From positions 1 to 64,000 of the forward strand of contig JAIQGL010000018.1 of the NCBI GenBank assembly GCA_020072585.1: 64,000 bases of DNA, given 5' to 3'. The notes under the pieces were generated by a model, which was given only the letters and a program-made list of their open reading frames with translations, was not told the origin of the DNA and searched no databases. Below, piece by piece: positions 9,706 through 18,233 of this stretch (positions are counted from its first letter, which is position 1; the number at the start of each line of letters is the position of its first letter). The DNA comes from Terriglobia bacterium (lineage in GTDB: Bacteria > Acidobacteriota > Terriglobia > Terriglobales > Acidobacteriaceae). The position numbers and the translations under genes are program-made.

Positions 9706-9733
9706 GCAAAACGGCACGCTCCGGCGTGCCGTT
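9706..9733 (-). terminator. Intrinsic terminator for the bacilliredoxin gene
   Basis: A 10-bp stem AACGGCACGC (9710-9719) pairs with GCGTGCCGTT (9724-9733) around a TCCG loop. Read on the minus strand, the stem is followed by TTTT. It sits between the convergent M16 and bacilliredoxin genes and may also slow transcription from the plus side. Confidence 0.65.
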
Positions 9734-9749
9734 AACCAATTGCCAGTTG

Positions 9750-10181
9750 CTAATTGCTGACTGCTTCTTTCGCGCAGTGCTTTTCAAAAGCCTGCTTCAG
9801 CCGCGATGCAATCGTCATCGGATCGCTCGTCTCAATGTCGTGGCGCTGCATCATGTAAACCAGTTTCCCGTCGCGCAACAGGCCTATCGAAGGTGAAGAC
9901 GGAGGGAACCCTGTAAAGTGCCGCCGGGCAGCGTCGGTTGCTTCTCTGTCCTGACCGGCAAAGACTGTAATCATGCGGTCTGGCCGGATGCTGCTTTGTA
10001 TGGCCGCGCGTACGCCGGGACGCATCCTTCCTGCGGCGCACCCGCAGATGGAGTTCACCACAACCATCAGCGTGCCTTTCTGGTTGATTGCATTTTCCAC
10101 GTCAGCCGCGGTGCGCGCCTCTTCAATGCCGCCTGCGGTCAGCTCCTGGCGCATGGGCGCCACCATTCCTTCTGGATACAT
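9750..10181 (-). CDS. BrxA/BrxB family bacilliredoxin
   Basis: 143 residues, the normal length of the YphP/YqiW family. The active motif CGC is at Cys46-Gly-Cys48 (SICGCAAG), followed by RPGVR and the FPPSSPSI segment of the family. These are cytoplasmic thiol-disulfide proteins. In Bacillus they remove bacillithiol from proteins; in this lineage the partner thiol is not known. It is divergent from murB, with about 108 bases shared for both promoters. Confidence 0.9.
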   Translation of the reverse strand: MYPEGMVAPMRQELTAGGIEEARTAADVENAINQKGTLMVVVNSICGCAAGRMRPGVRAAIQSSIRPDRMITVFAGQDREATDAARRHFTGFPPSSPSIGLLRDGKLVYMMQRHDIETSDPMTIASRLKQAFEKHCAKEAVSN

Positions 10182-10289
10182 TCTGTTTCCTCCCAGTGGG
10201 TCTCTGTCTTGATCCTATTAAGTAAAGATTCTATCAAGTAAAAACCCTTTTCCCTAGCGTCCATCTGTGCTGTAATCTGATTCCAATCC

Positions 10290-11363
10290 TTGAGAATCCA
10301 GGAAAACATCCCTCTTGCGCCGTTCACCACCTTGCACGTGGGTGGCCCGGCCCGCTATTTTGTTGAATCCCATTCAGAGCACGAAGTTTCAGAAGCGGTG
10401 GCCTATGCGTTCGCGCGCAAGCTGCCTCTGTTCGTTCTGGGCGGCGGCAGCAATCTGGTCGTGTCTGACGCCGGTTGGCCCGGTCTGGTCCTGAAAATTT
10501 CTCTCGCTGGCGTGGAGTTTGAAGGCGACATACAGAAGATGCTCTTCCATGTGGCTGCCGGCGAAAACTGGGACGATTTCGTCGCTCTCACCGTCAGCAA
10601 GAATTGCAGCGGGCTGGAGTGTTTGAGCGGGATTCCCGGCACTGCGGGCGGCACGCCTGTACAAAACGTGGGCGCCTATGGACAGGAAGTGTCAGAAACC
10701 ATCACCCGCGTGCATGCGCTGGAGATCGCCACCGGCAAAACATTTGATATAAGCACCAGCGACTGCGGCTTTGCCTATCGCACCAGCAGGTTCAACACCA
10801 CGCATCAAAACCAGTTCATCGTGCTTGAAGTGTCCTACCGGCTTCATCGCAATGGAGACCCAAAGATTGATTATGCCGATCTGAAGAAATTCTTCGCTGC
10901 CGGCAACAGCGCTAACCCCACGCTCCAGCAGGTGCGTGACGCCGTGCGCTCCATCCGCCAGAGCAAGGCCATGCTGATCGTGGAAGGTGACGAAGACTGC
11001 CGCAGCGCCGGATCATTCTTCAAGAACCCTATCGTCAGCCAGGCCGAGGCTGACCGTGTTCAGTCGTTGGCGGAAAAGCTTGTGCCCGGCAAAGCGTTGC
11101 CGCGTTATCCTGCTGCCAATGGCCAGGTCAAACTGGCAGCCGCATGGCTGGTAGAGCAATCTGGATTTCACAAAGGCTATTCCCTTGGACCGGTGGGAAT
11201 TTCCCGCAAGCACACGCTTGCCATCGTCAATCGGGGCGGCGCGGCGGCAAACGATATTCTTGCTCTTAAAAACGAAATCCAGAAAAAGGTATTCGGCACT
11301 TGGGGAGTAAGCTTGCAGCCGGAACCGGTGTTTGTGGGTTTTGACAGAAGTGACGACCGATAA
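10290..11363 (+). CDS. murB: UDP-N-acetylmuramate dehydrogenase
   Basis: 357 residues. It reduces UDP-GlcNAc-enolpyruvate to UDP-MurNAc with FAD and NADPH, a peptidoglycan precursor step in the cytoplasm. The FAD-binding segment LGGGSNLVVSD, the GIPGTAGGTPVQNVGAYGQE region, the catalytic Ser in SAGSFFKNP and the C-terminal LQPEPVFVGF are all present. The length and the Tyr-loop type fit class I (E. coli-like) MurB. The start is TTG at 10290, because the conserved N-terminus (NIPLAPFTTLHVGG) begins only a few codons later and no ATG is available. No strong ribosome site is visible. Confidence 0.95.
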   Translation: MRIQENIPLAPFTTLHVGGPARYFVESHSEHEVSEAVAYAFARKLPLFVLGGGSNLVVSDAGWPGLVLKISLAGVEFEGDIQKMLFHVAAGENWDDFVALTVSKNCSGLECLSGIPGTAGGTPVQNVGAYGQEVSETITRVHALEIATGKTFDISTSDCGFAYRTSRFNTTHQNQFIVLEVSYRLHRNGDPKIDYADLKKFFAAGNSANPTLQQVRDAVRSIRQSKAMLIVEGDEDCRSAGSFFKNPIVSQAEADRVQSLAEKLVPGKALPRYPAANGQVKLAAAWLVEQSGFHKGYSLGPVGISRKHTLAIVNRGGAAANDILALKNEIQKKVFGTWGVSLQPEPVFVGFDRSDDR

Positions 11364-11461
11364 AGTCGTTGTCCCGTCCGAGCCGTAAGCCGGCACGGCA
11401 GCGTAGCGGAGCGCCACTCAACAGAAAATCCATCAATTCCTAAATCGTTCGTCTTTTATTA

Positions 11462-11872
11462 TCAGGACCCACATCTCCACAGATACATACAGCGGAGAGA
11501 CCGTACTCGGTGATGACGAATTGCCGGAGGAAGAGGCGCTGCAACAATGGACGGCCGGGGCGGATCGGTTATCTTGAACTCATACATGATGGAAAAAGTA
11601 TGCGGCTCGTTACCACAGCCGTCACAGTTTAATTTTGACTTCTGCACACTATCCTTGGCCGCTTGCACCAGAATGGGATGGCCTTCAACTTCTTGAATTG
11701 TCACCGTGCCATCCGGTTGAACTGTAATCTCAAGAACCACCCGTCCGGAAATGTGCGCAATACGAGCCAACTGCGGATAGCGCGGCTCTTGGAGATCATC
11801 CCAGCGCAAGCTGGGCTCTTGTGCTACCTGTCCAGCCGCCAACAACCCCAATAACAAAAGCCCTTCTCTCAT
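11462..11872 (-). CDS. Small secreted TonB C-terminal domain protein
   Basis: 136 residues. A short N-terminal signal-like helix (LLLLGLLAAGQVAQ) precedes a TonB C-terminal fold: YPQLARIAHISGRVVLEI, then VQPDGTVTIQEVEGHPILVQAA. The terminal 30 residues are basic and Pro-rich and not part of the domain. There is no Pro-rich periplasm-spanning linker, so it probably does not energise receptors in the classical way. Such short TonB-domain proteins are frequent in Acidobacteria and have no assigned role. It is convergent with murB. Confidence 0.7.
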   Translation of the reverse strand: MREGLLLLGLLAAGQVAQEPSLRWDDLQEPRYPQLARIAHISGRVVLEITVQPDGTVTIQEVEGHPILVQAAKDSVQKSKLNCDGCGNEPHTFSIMYEFKITDPPRPSIVAAPLPPAIRHHRVRSLRCMYLWRCGS

Positions 11873-12070
11873 GGCTATGTACCTGTGGATGGAACGCCAA
11901 ATATCTCAGTAACTTGCGCATCCCGCACCACAAAAATCCAATTTCTCGCCGATTTCGTACTTTGAATGTATCTTTCTTCTGACTTATTCATCTTAGAAGA
12001 GGGCGGAAATCCGTCGCGGCAGGGCTTAGACTCAGGACTTAGAATAGAAACAGGGTGAAACAAGAACAAT

Positions 12071-13036
12071 ATGCTGATCAAGAAACCGAGCGACATACCG
12101 TCTTCAGAGATCACTCCGAAACCGTCGTATTTGAGCCGCCGCAAATTTATGGCCGGTGCAATAGCGGCAGGCGCCGCTTTGGCCGGAGGCTTCTACCTGC
12201 GCGAACACATGGACAGCGAAGCTACCGTGCAGGCCGCCGGCGTGAAGCTCAGCGGTATCGTAAAGAGCCCATTCAGCACCTCGGAAACGCCGAACTCGTT
12301 CAAAGACATCACCAATTACAACAACTATTATGAGTTCAGCACGGACAAGTATGAGCCCAACGGCCTGTCCAAAGACTTCCGCACCCGCCCGTGGACCGTC
12401 TCGATTGAAGGCATGGTCAAAAAGCCGAAGAAGCTGGACATCGACACTATCCTGAAGCTGTCGCCTCTTGAAGAGCGCATCTATCGCCACCGCTGCGTTG
12501 AAGGCTGGTCCATGGTGATTCCCTGGGTCGGCATCCCGCTCAGCGCGCTGATCAAGCAGGCGGAGCCGTTGCCAAGCGCGAAGTTTGTCGCTTTCCAGAC
12601 CATATCCGCTCCGGACCAGATGCCGAACCAGAAACGCGACGTCCTGGATTGGCCCTACGTGGAAGGGCTGCGCATGGATGAAGCCATGCATCCGCTCGCG
12701 ATCCTGGCCGTGGGACTCTATGACGAAGTGCTGCCTAATGTTGACGGCGCGCCTCTGCGTCTGGTTGTGCCGTGGAAATACGGCTTCAAAAGCATCAAGG
12801 CGATCGTGAAGATCAGCTTCACTGACTCCATGCCGCCCACCACCTGGAACAGGATGGCGGCAAACGAGTACGGCTTCTATTCCAACGTAAACCCGCAGAA
12901 AGACCATCCCCGCTGGAGCCAGGCCAGCGAGCGCCGCATCGGCGAGTTTCGTAAACGTCCGACCCTCATGTTCAATGGCTATGCTGACCAGGTTGCGGGC
13001 CTTTACTCCGGTCTGGACCTGAATAAAAATTACTAA
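12071..13036 (+). CDS. msrP: Protein-methionine-sulfoxide reductase catalytic subunit MsrP
   Basis: 321 residues. A Tat signal is visible (SRRKFM at 22-27, then a hydrophobic Ala/Gly helix). The sulfite-oxidase-type molybdopterin fold follows, with the molybdenum ligand Cys142 in YRHRCVEGWSM and the MsrP signature WKYGFKSIKAIVKI. The enzyme reduces methionine sulfoxide in periplasmic proteins using electrons from MsrQ, whose gene begins 6 bases after the stop. The Tat system needed for export (tatB-tatC) is encoded at 33.9-35.0 kb in this window. Confidence 0.95.
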   Translation: MLIKKPSDIPSSEITPKPSYLSRRKFMAGAIAAGAALAGGFYLREHMDSEATVQAAGVKLSGIVKSPFSTSETPNSFKDITNYNNYYEFSTDKYEPNGLSKDFRTRPWTVSIEGMVKKPKKLDIDTILKLSPLEERIYRHRCVEGWSMVIPWVGIPLSALIKQAEPLPSAKFVAFQTISAPDQMPNQKRDVLDWPYVEGLRMDEAMHPLAILAVGLYDEVLPNVDGAPLRLVVPWKYGFKSIKAIVKISFTDSMPPTTWNRMAANEYGFYSNVNPQKDHPRWSQASERRIGEFRKRPTLMFNGYADQVAGLYSGLDLNKNY

Positions 13037-13042
13037 TTACTG

Positions 13043-13684
13043 ATGAAACCATTGCCGGAAAAATTCGTCCGCGCACTGAAGGTGCCGGTGTTTGTCGGCT
13101 GTCTTGCGCCGGCCTTCGTGCTCACGTGGAAAGGGTTCCATGATGGCCTTGGCGCCAATCCCATTGACGTCATCACTCGCTCAACCGGCAAATGGACCCT
13201 CACCTTCCTGCTGATCACGCTCAGTGTTACGCCGGTGCGGAAGCTAAGCGGCCTCACCTGGCTGATCAAATTCCGCCGCATGCTGGGGCTGTACGCATTT
13301 TTTTACGGCTCTCTGCATTTGATGACCTATATCTGGCTCGACAAGTTTTTTGACGTTCATGAGATGCTGCATGACATTGCCAAGCGGAAGTTTATTACCG
13401 CCGGAGTGACCGCATGGACCCTGATGCTGCCGCTGGCCTTGACCTCCACCACTGGCTGGATTCGCCGCATGGGCGGCAAACGCTGGCAAAAGCTGCACCG
13501 ACTCATCTACTTCAGCGCCACTGCGGGTGTGGTCCATTTCATCTGGCTGGTCAAAGCGGACCTGCGCCTGCCATTCACCTATGGCTCGATTCTGGCGGTC
13601 CTGCTTACCTATCGCGCGATCGTCTGGCTGATGGCACGCGCGCGCACCCGCCGCGCAATCGCAGGACAAGCGGTACGAGCCTGA
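13043..13684 (+). CDS. msrQ: MsrQ haem-binding membrane subunit
   Basis: 213 residues with about six membrane helices, in the YedZ/ferric-reductase-like family. His residues in YGSLHLMTYIW and in KLHRLIYFSATAGVVHF fit the haem b ligands. It passes electrons from the quinol pool or a flavin to MsrP. The 6-base gap after msrP marks a two-gene operon, closed by the terminator at 13725. Confidence 0.95.
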   Translation: MKPLPEKFVRALKVPVFVGCLAPAFVLTWKGFHDGLGANPIDVITRSTGKWTLTFLLITLSVTPVRKLSGLTWLIKFRRMLGLYAFFYGSLHLMTYIWLDKFFDVHEMLHDIAKRKFITAGVTAWTLMLPLALTSTTGWIRRMGGKRWQKLHRLIYFSATAGVVHFIWLVKADLRLPFTYGSILAVLLTYRAIVWLMARARTRRAIAGQAVRA

Positions 13685-13724
13685 CTCCGAATCTGTTGGC
13701 TAAGCTGAAGTCATTCAGAAAGCA

Positions 13725-13756
13725 AAAGGCGCATCCGGAGATGCGCCTTTCTTGTC
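13725..13756. terminator. Bidirectional intrinsic terminator
   Basis: An 11-bp stem AAAGGCGCATC (13725-13735) pairs with GATGCGCCTTT (13740-13750) around CGGA. T-rich tracts follow on both strands. It serves msrQ (plus) and the GAF-TonB gene (minus), which are convergent. Confidence 0.8.
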
Positions 13757-13771
13757 TCTGAAGCCCGATTC

Positions 13772-15337
13772 TCAGTGAAAGTTGAGCCTGATCTGTGTGA
13801 CCTGCGAAATAGGCTGTCCATTCAGTCTGGCTGGTTTGAACTTATATTGCATCACCGATTCAAACGCCGCATCTTTGAAAATCGGAGGGCCGCTGATGAA
13901 CTTGGGACTGCCTACCTTGCCGTCTTTATCCACCTCAACCTGCACCACCACAACGCCGGTGATGTTGCGGGCTTTGGCAATGGCAGGATAGACGAGCGGT
14001 CCCGTCTTCATCAGTTGCAACGGTTCCAGCTGCGATTGCTCGATTGCCGCCGCCGACGGTGTGGAGGCAGCCACTGGACGCGCCAGGTTCGTTAATGGCG
14101 CACCCTGGTTGCCGCCGCCAACGTTAAAGGATGGTGCAATCTCCGGGGCCGGCTGTGCCGTGTTCTGTTGTGCAATTTTCGATGTTCCCGAAGAAGCCAA
14201 AGTCGCTACAGCGGCAGGTTTCTCTACGGGAGAAGGCTTGTCCGCTGCGATGCTCGAGGTCTTGTCCGGGCCTGACTTTCCGGGGGCTCTTCTGGCATCA
14301 ACTTCGGTCACAGGCTTGGCGGTTACCGCTGGCGCCGGATTTGCACTGGCTGTTACGCCGGAACCAGAGACTGAAGACGGACCATTTGTTGTTGGCGCTC
14401 CCGGTTGAGAGTTGCCGGAAGACGCGGCTGCGGCAGGCTGTGCGTTCGCGGCGTCCTGTGCATGTTGCGCCGAAGCACCGGACTTCTGGAACTTGAGAAA
14501 GGCAAACGTCGCTCCGGCCGCAATCACCAGCACCGCGACCACGCCAATCATCATCATGCGGTTGCCTGGCTTCTTGTCTTCCGCTGCCACTGAATCGAAA
14601 GTCCCGAAATTTGCGCGCGGCGAAACATCGGCGCGCTTCTCCGGTTTGGGCGGCGTCGCAAGAGGGACCACCTCTACCGGCATGCTCTTGATGGGTTCTA
14701 CTTTCGCAACCGCAGGAGCAGCGGCGCGCGGAGCAGGCGTTGACGGTTTGATGACCACTGCTGGAACAACCGGCACGGGTGTAGCGGCGATCACCGGCTT
14801 GGCAGCAATCACTGGCGCCGCGGGCTTTGGGGCCTCAGCCTGCGGATTTTCCTCGCGGGCCCGGCGCTCCTTTTGCAGCAACACGGAAATCTGGTCCGCC
14901 ATGGTTTTCAGCACGGCCACGTGCGTGATGGTAAAAGCATGTGGAGTGGGCGCAAATGCCGCCAGCACGCCAACCACGCGGCTCTCGTCGCGGATGGGCG
15001 TGACCACCATGGAGCGTATGCCCAGGGCCCGGATGGCGGCGGTATCCACGCGGGTATCAGTTTCGCAATCGTCGCAGCGCAGCTCTTTGCCAGTCTGAAT
15101 ACAAAGGCCGGTAAACGACCCTTCTGTGCGCAAGGCCGCGCCCACTTCGGGTGCGCTGGCGCCGCTACGCGCCCGGCATACGATCTCATCCACGTTGCCT
15201 TCGCTCAACGCGATCGCAACTCCGGAAGCATTGGTAAACGCCTGGGCTCGCTGCGCCACGACCGCCAGATCGTCTGGCGATGCGCCACGCCTTTTGCCGG
15301 CAGTGGTGTTTGCAGTATCGGAAGCTTGAGTTGCCAT
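13772..15337 (-). CDS. GAF domain - transmembrane - TonB C-terminal fusion protein
   Basis: 521 residues with an unusual order. A cytoplasmic GAF domain spans about 20-155 (FTNASGVAIALSEG, RSMVVTPIRDESRVVGVLAAF). A Pro/Ala/Val-rich linker runs to about 255, then one membrane helix at 261-282. A long Ala/Pro/Ser-rich stretch that could span the periplasm leads to a TonB C-terminal domain in the last 90 residues (GPLVYPAIAKARNITGVVVVQVEVDKDG, quoted only in part as family signature: YPAIAKARNITG). GAF Cys residues at 79, 88 and 91 (LRCDDC) might sense redox or metal. It may couple an intracellular signal to energy transduction or envelope binding; this is inference. It has no operon partner. 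Confidence 0.8.
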   Translation of the reverse strand: MATQASDTANTTAGKRRGASPDDLAVVAQRAQAFTNASGVAIALSEGNVDEIVCRARSGASAPEVGAALRTEGSFTGLCIQTGKELRCDDCETDTRVDTAAIRALGIRSMVVTPIRDESRVVGVLAAFAPTPHAFTITHVAVLKTMADQISVLLQKERRAREENPQAEAPKPAAPVIAAKPVIAATPVPVVPAVVIKPSTPAPRAAAPAVAKVEPIKSMPVEVVPLATPPKPEKRADVSPRANFGTFDSVAAEDKKPGNRMMMIGVVAVLVIAAGATFAFLKFQKSGASAQHAQDAANAQPAAAASSGNSQPGAPTTNGPSSVSGSGVTASANPAPAVTAKPVTEVDARRAPGKSGPDKTSSIAADKPSPVEKPAAVATLASSGTSKIAQQNTAQPAPEIAPSFNVGGGNQGAPLTNLARPVAASTPSAAAIEQSQLEPLQLMKTGPLVYPAIAKARNITGVVVVQVEVDKDGKVGSPKFISGPPIFKDAAFESVMQYKFKPARLNGQPISQVTQIRLNFH

Positions 15338-15637
15338 TTTTACGCCGTCCTCAAACGCAATTTGTCTTGTCTTTGCTCAATCCGGACTGTGTCCGGGAAA
15401 AACATCAGTTGTAAACGCCTGTAGAGACGCGCCGGTCAAAAACCCCATGCGCGCCTGAGCAAGCGATGGAAAAAAACCTGCCTGCGGGCAGCTTGCGCCG
15501 CGACAAGACAGCTCTACTATCAAAAAAAGTTGCTGGATCGGCGAAAAGTCAGACGTGGGCGCTTGGTGCCGGATGCGTCAGGGGGACTCGCCCAGGTTGG
15601 GGCAAGGAAACGCGTGCGGCGGTGAACGGCCTGTCTT
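15338..15637. other. GC-rich intergenic stretch
   Basis: The promoter of the GAF-TonB gene should lie at the left end. Small hairpins are visible, for example CTGCC-CGCA-GGCAG-like bases near 15478-15492, but no RNA family could be recognised and no coding frame looks convincing. Confidence 0.35.
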
Positions 15638-15850
15638 TTACGGCCAAACCCGCTTTGTTTTATCGCCACCGTTTGCGGTGCTTTGCACTGCCACGGGACG
15701 CGCGGCTTCCGTCGAAACCGGTGCTCCGCCTTCCAGGATTCGCGCTGCTACCCGCAACGCTTCGATCTCCGCCTGCAAGCCCGAGATCTGCGCCTGGAAA
15801 ATGGCGATTTGGTTTTCTTTCTCTTTTATCGCGTCATATATATTGGTCAT
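15638..15850 (-). CDS. Small coiled-coil hypothetical protein
   Basis: 70 residues. Residues 5-40 form one amphipathic heptad helix (IKEKENQIAIFQAQ, GLQAEIEALRVAARIL), followed by a disordered Pro/Ala tail. There is no signal peptide or catalytic motif. The heptad regularity and clean ATG make coding likely; a GAGG about 10 bases upstream may be the ribosome site. Function unknown. Confidence 0.5.
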   Translation of the reverse strand: MTNIYDAIKEKENQIAIFQAQISGLQAEIEALRVAARILEGGAPVSTEAARPVAVQSTANGGDKTKRVWP

Positions 15851-16179
15851 CGTTTTTGGGGCCTCACGCGCGAATATAGCAACAACTGAACGAATGTCAA
15901 TCGGTACACAGGTACATCGGTTCAGTCGTTCACCTTATCTTTGACGCGATAGGTCATGCACCTGAGGCCATCGTCCTTGACAGAACTTGCGGAAGAAAGG
16001 GCATGAAACCCGGTAAAAACCGCTAAAAACCTAAATTCGGTCCGCTGCCTGAATTCGCATCTTGCCCCCGTTCCCATTATGGTCCGTATGGTTACCTTCG
16101 TAACCCCCAGGTTAAGGCCGCACCTCTTGCAGTTTCGATTTTTAGGAGTGCCCAGCAGTGTTGTTCGGGCTTCCACTTC
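15851..16179. other. Intergenic stretch without supported genes
   Basis: A frame of 84 codons on the minus strand (15922-16176) exists, but its composition is not protein-like. The stretch includes the promoter side of the small coiled-coil gene. Nothing else recognised. Confidence 0.35.
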
Positions 16180-17571
16180 CTACTTTGACGATGAGGGTTC
16201 CATTCCGGACGCGACTGCGTGCGGAGCCATCAAATCCTGAATCACCAAGTGCCATACCCAAAGCAGAGCGCTGCCGATCAGCACCAGTGCCAGGCACAGT
16301 CCTACCCACATTCCCACCGCGCCCATTTTCAGCTTGAAGCAGAGGAACGCTCCCAGAGGCAAGCCGATGACCCAGTAGCCGACCAGATTCGCCAGCATGG
16401 CAATGCGCGTATTGCCTGCGCCACGCAGGGCCCCGGTGGCTACTACTTGCAACCCATCAAACAACTGAAACACCGCGGCCACCAGCAGTAACGTGGCTCC
16501 GGCGCTAACTACGTCACGGTCAGGCGTGTACACGCGTGCAATGGGCCGCGCGAAAAAAAACAACACCAGTCCGGAGCAGGACATGAAAAGCGCGCCAAAG
16601 AACAATGCCATCCACCCGGCGCGGGCAGCGGCATGCGCGTCTCGCGCACCCATGGCATGGCCCACGCGGACAGCCGCCGCGGAACATATACCAAGCGGGA
16701 CCATGTATGTGAAGCTGGCAACGTTCAGGGCGATCTGGTGTCCGGCAAGTTGTATGGCGCCAAGCTTGCCGATGAGGAAGGTCGCAAACGAAAATGCGCC
16801 AATTTCAAGCAGTAATTGCACAGCGGCAGGCAGACCTAATCGAAACAACTGGCGGATGCGCTCCAACTCCAGCCGTCGTGAGGCACTCCACAATCCGCTG
16901 GAGCGCTTGCGGTCATAGTAAACAGCGGCCACTGCCAGCACCGCTACCATGTAGGCACGGGAAATGCATGTAGACCAGCCGCTGCCCGCTACTCCATAGG
17001 CAGGAAAACCAAAATGTCCATACACCAGCGCCCAGTTCCCCAACAGGTTCACCAGGTTCGCGGAGATCAAGGTGAACACCACGGGCTTAACGATGTGCAT
17101 GGATTGCAGGTAGCGGCGCAAGGCAAAGTAAAGCGACAGCGGCAGGGTGCTCCAGACCAGCGCCTTCAAAAACGGAACTGTCTCCGCCACCAGGTCAGGC
17201 GAGAGTCCCATATGCGGGAAGACTGCTGGGAAGGCCAGCATCGACAACATCAAGACGGGAGCAATGGCGCACGCCAGATACAGGGAGTTCCACATGGTTT
17301 TGTGGCATTCCTCAAGCCGTCCCGCGCCGTAGGCCTGCGCCACCAGCGTGTCCATACCCAGCATGATGCCGCTGCCAAAGATTCCGATGGTGTAGAACAA
17401 CGTGCTGCCCAGGCTCACCGCCCCGATGGCTGTCGCGCTATCGGGGAGGCGCCCAACCATGACAGTGTCAACGAATGCCATGGCCAGCCATCCCAGCTCG
17501 GTGAGCGCCAGCGGCGCCGCCAACCGCAGCATGGGACGAAACTCCTGGCCGATGTCTCGCGTGTGCAGCAT
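16180..17571 (-). CDS. MATE family multidrug/sodium antiporter (NorM-like)
   Basis: About 463 residues in twelve membrane helices arranged as two MatE repeats. Typical signatures are LGWLAMAFVDTVMVGRL in helix 1-2, GMDTLVAQAYGAG, and the second-half repeat APHMGAR-like AVRVGHAMGARDAHAA. It exports cationic compounds using Na+ or H+. The chosen ATG (17571) gives the usual N-terminus MLHTRDIGQEFRPML; a longer in-frame start at 17628 adds 19 residues without family support. No ribosome site decides between them. No operon partner. Confidence 0.9.
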   Translation of the reverse strand: MLHTRDIGQEFRPMLRLAAPLALTELGWLAMAFVDTVMVGRLPDSATAIGAVSLGSTLFYTIGIFGSGIMLGMDTLVAQAYGAGRLEECHKTMWNSLYLACAIAPVLMLSMLAFPAVFPHMGLSPDLVAETVPFLKALVWSTLPLSLYFALRRYLQSMHIVKPVVFTLISANLVNLLGNWALVYGHFGFPAYGVAGSGWSTCISRAYMVAVLAVAAVYYDRKRSSGLWSASRRLELERIRQLFRLGLPAAVQLLLEIGAFSFATFLIGKLGAIQLAGHQIALNVASFTYMVPLGICSAAAVRVGHAMGARDAHAAARAGWMALFFGALFMSCSGLVLFFFARPIARVYTPDRDVVSAGATLLLVAAVFQLFDGLQVVATGALRGAGNTRIAMLANLVGYWVIGLPLGAFLCFKLKMGAVGMWVGLCLALVLIGSALLWVWHLVIQDLMAPHAVASGMEPSSSK

Positions 17572-17708
17572 GAATATTGATTTAAACACAAGAGCCTGAA
17601 CACAAATGCGCGCATGGCCTTCAAGCACAGCCGCTTTCCGGAATGCCGCTTGTCAGCACCGCCCGGTTGATTTGTTCTGGTTTTAAGTGAATCTTCTTTT
17701 AGTGATAG

Positions 17709-17975
17709 TTAAACAACGAAGGGCTGCGTATCTGGATAGTCTTCCAGAATGGCATGGTAACCGGAGTATATCTGCGTGGGTTTTGCCGTCGCGCGCTTCA
17801 GTTCGAAACGCACGCTTTCTCTGCATTGCCTGCAAAGTGGAAACCGATCACCCTTGAGTAGTGTGGCCTGATGCATCAGGCGGTGAGAATCATGAGTGAC
17901 ACGATAGACGCCGTTTTCCGGCACCATTTCTCCTGGCCTGTGCTTCTTTCGGACTGTCTTCCCTTGCTTGGGCAA
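17709..17975 (-). CDS. Conserved small hypothetical protein with a CxxC motif
   Basis: 88 residues. The middle is strongly patterned: PGEMVPENGVYRVTHDSHR, then GDRFPLCRQCRESVRFEL with a CxxC pair (LCRQC). Pattern and charge distribution look like a conserved family of short cytoplasmic proteins seen in Acidobacteria and related phyla. One CxxC alone is half a zinc site, so dimerisation or a redox role are both possible. Function unknown. Confidence 0.75.
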   Translation of the reverse strand: MPKQGKTVRKKHRPGEMVPENGVYRVTHDSHRLMHQATLLKGDRFPLCRQCRESVRFELKRATAKPTQIYSGYHAILEDYPDTQPFVV

Positions 17976-18122
17976 TACACTCCCTCGGCAGCTAAAATTA
18001 TATTAAAAGATTTTCAAGATTACTGACAAGTACAGTCTCCTGTCTTTGCAGGAACGCCAGGCATGGGCCATTCGGCTTTCCAACAATGGCGCCCGCGCTC
18101 TCGATATGGTCAGATTTTCTGA

Positions 18123-18152
18123 TTGACATGTCGTCGGAAGGTTCGCTAGCAT
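18123..18152 (+). promoter_or_regulatory. Sigma-70-type promoter of the histidine operon
   Basis: A perfect -35 hexamer TTGACA (18123-18128) is followed after 18 bases by TAGCAT (18147-18152), a four-of-six match to the -10 consensus. Transcription would start near 18159, only about three bases before the leader-peptide ATG, so that message may be nearly leaderless. Confidence 0.65.
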
Positions 18153-18161
18153 AAATCCGCA

Positions 18162-18233
18162 ATGATTTCTTCCGCCCATCGCCACCATCATCATCACACG
18201 GCGTACGTGTCGGCGGAGGCCTGTAAGAGTTAA
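18162..18233 (+). CDS. hisL: Histidine operon leader peptide
   Basis: A 23-codon frame encodes MISSAHRHHHHHTAYVSAEA followed by Cys-Lys-Ser and TAA. Six of seven consecutive residues (6-12) are His, directly comparable with the seven-His run of enterobacterial HisL. It lies between a strong promoter and an intrinsic terminator upstream of hisI. Ribosome stalling at the His codons when charged tRNA-His is scarce should favour readthrough. No Shine-Dalgarno sequence is close to the ATG, consistent with a start very near the 5' end of the RNA. Too short to be found by ordinary gene callers. Confidence 0.88.
   Translation: MISSAHRHHHHHTAYVSAEACKS

Noticed and set aside
11875-12144. An 89-codon minus-strand frame between the TonB-domain gene and msrP
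   Set aside because: It overlaps the msrP start and lacks conserved-looking composition.
12104-12907. A 267-codon minus-strand frame over msrP
   Set aside because: Antisense shadow; msrP is unambiguous.
14412-15098. Plus-strand frames over the GAF-TonB gene
   Set aside because: Low-complexity Ala/Thr/Gly antisense shadow.
15922-16176. An 84-codon minus-strand frame
   Set aside because: Composition not protein-like, no ribosome site, no motif.
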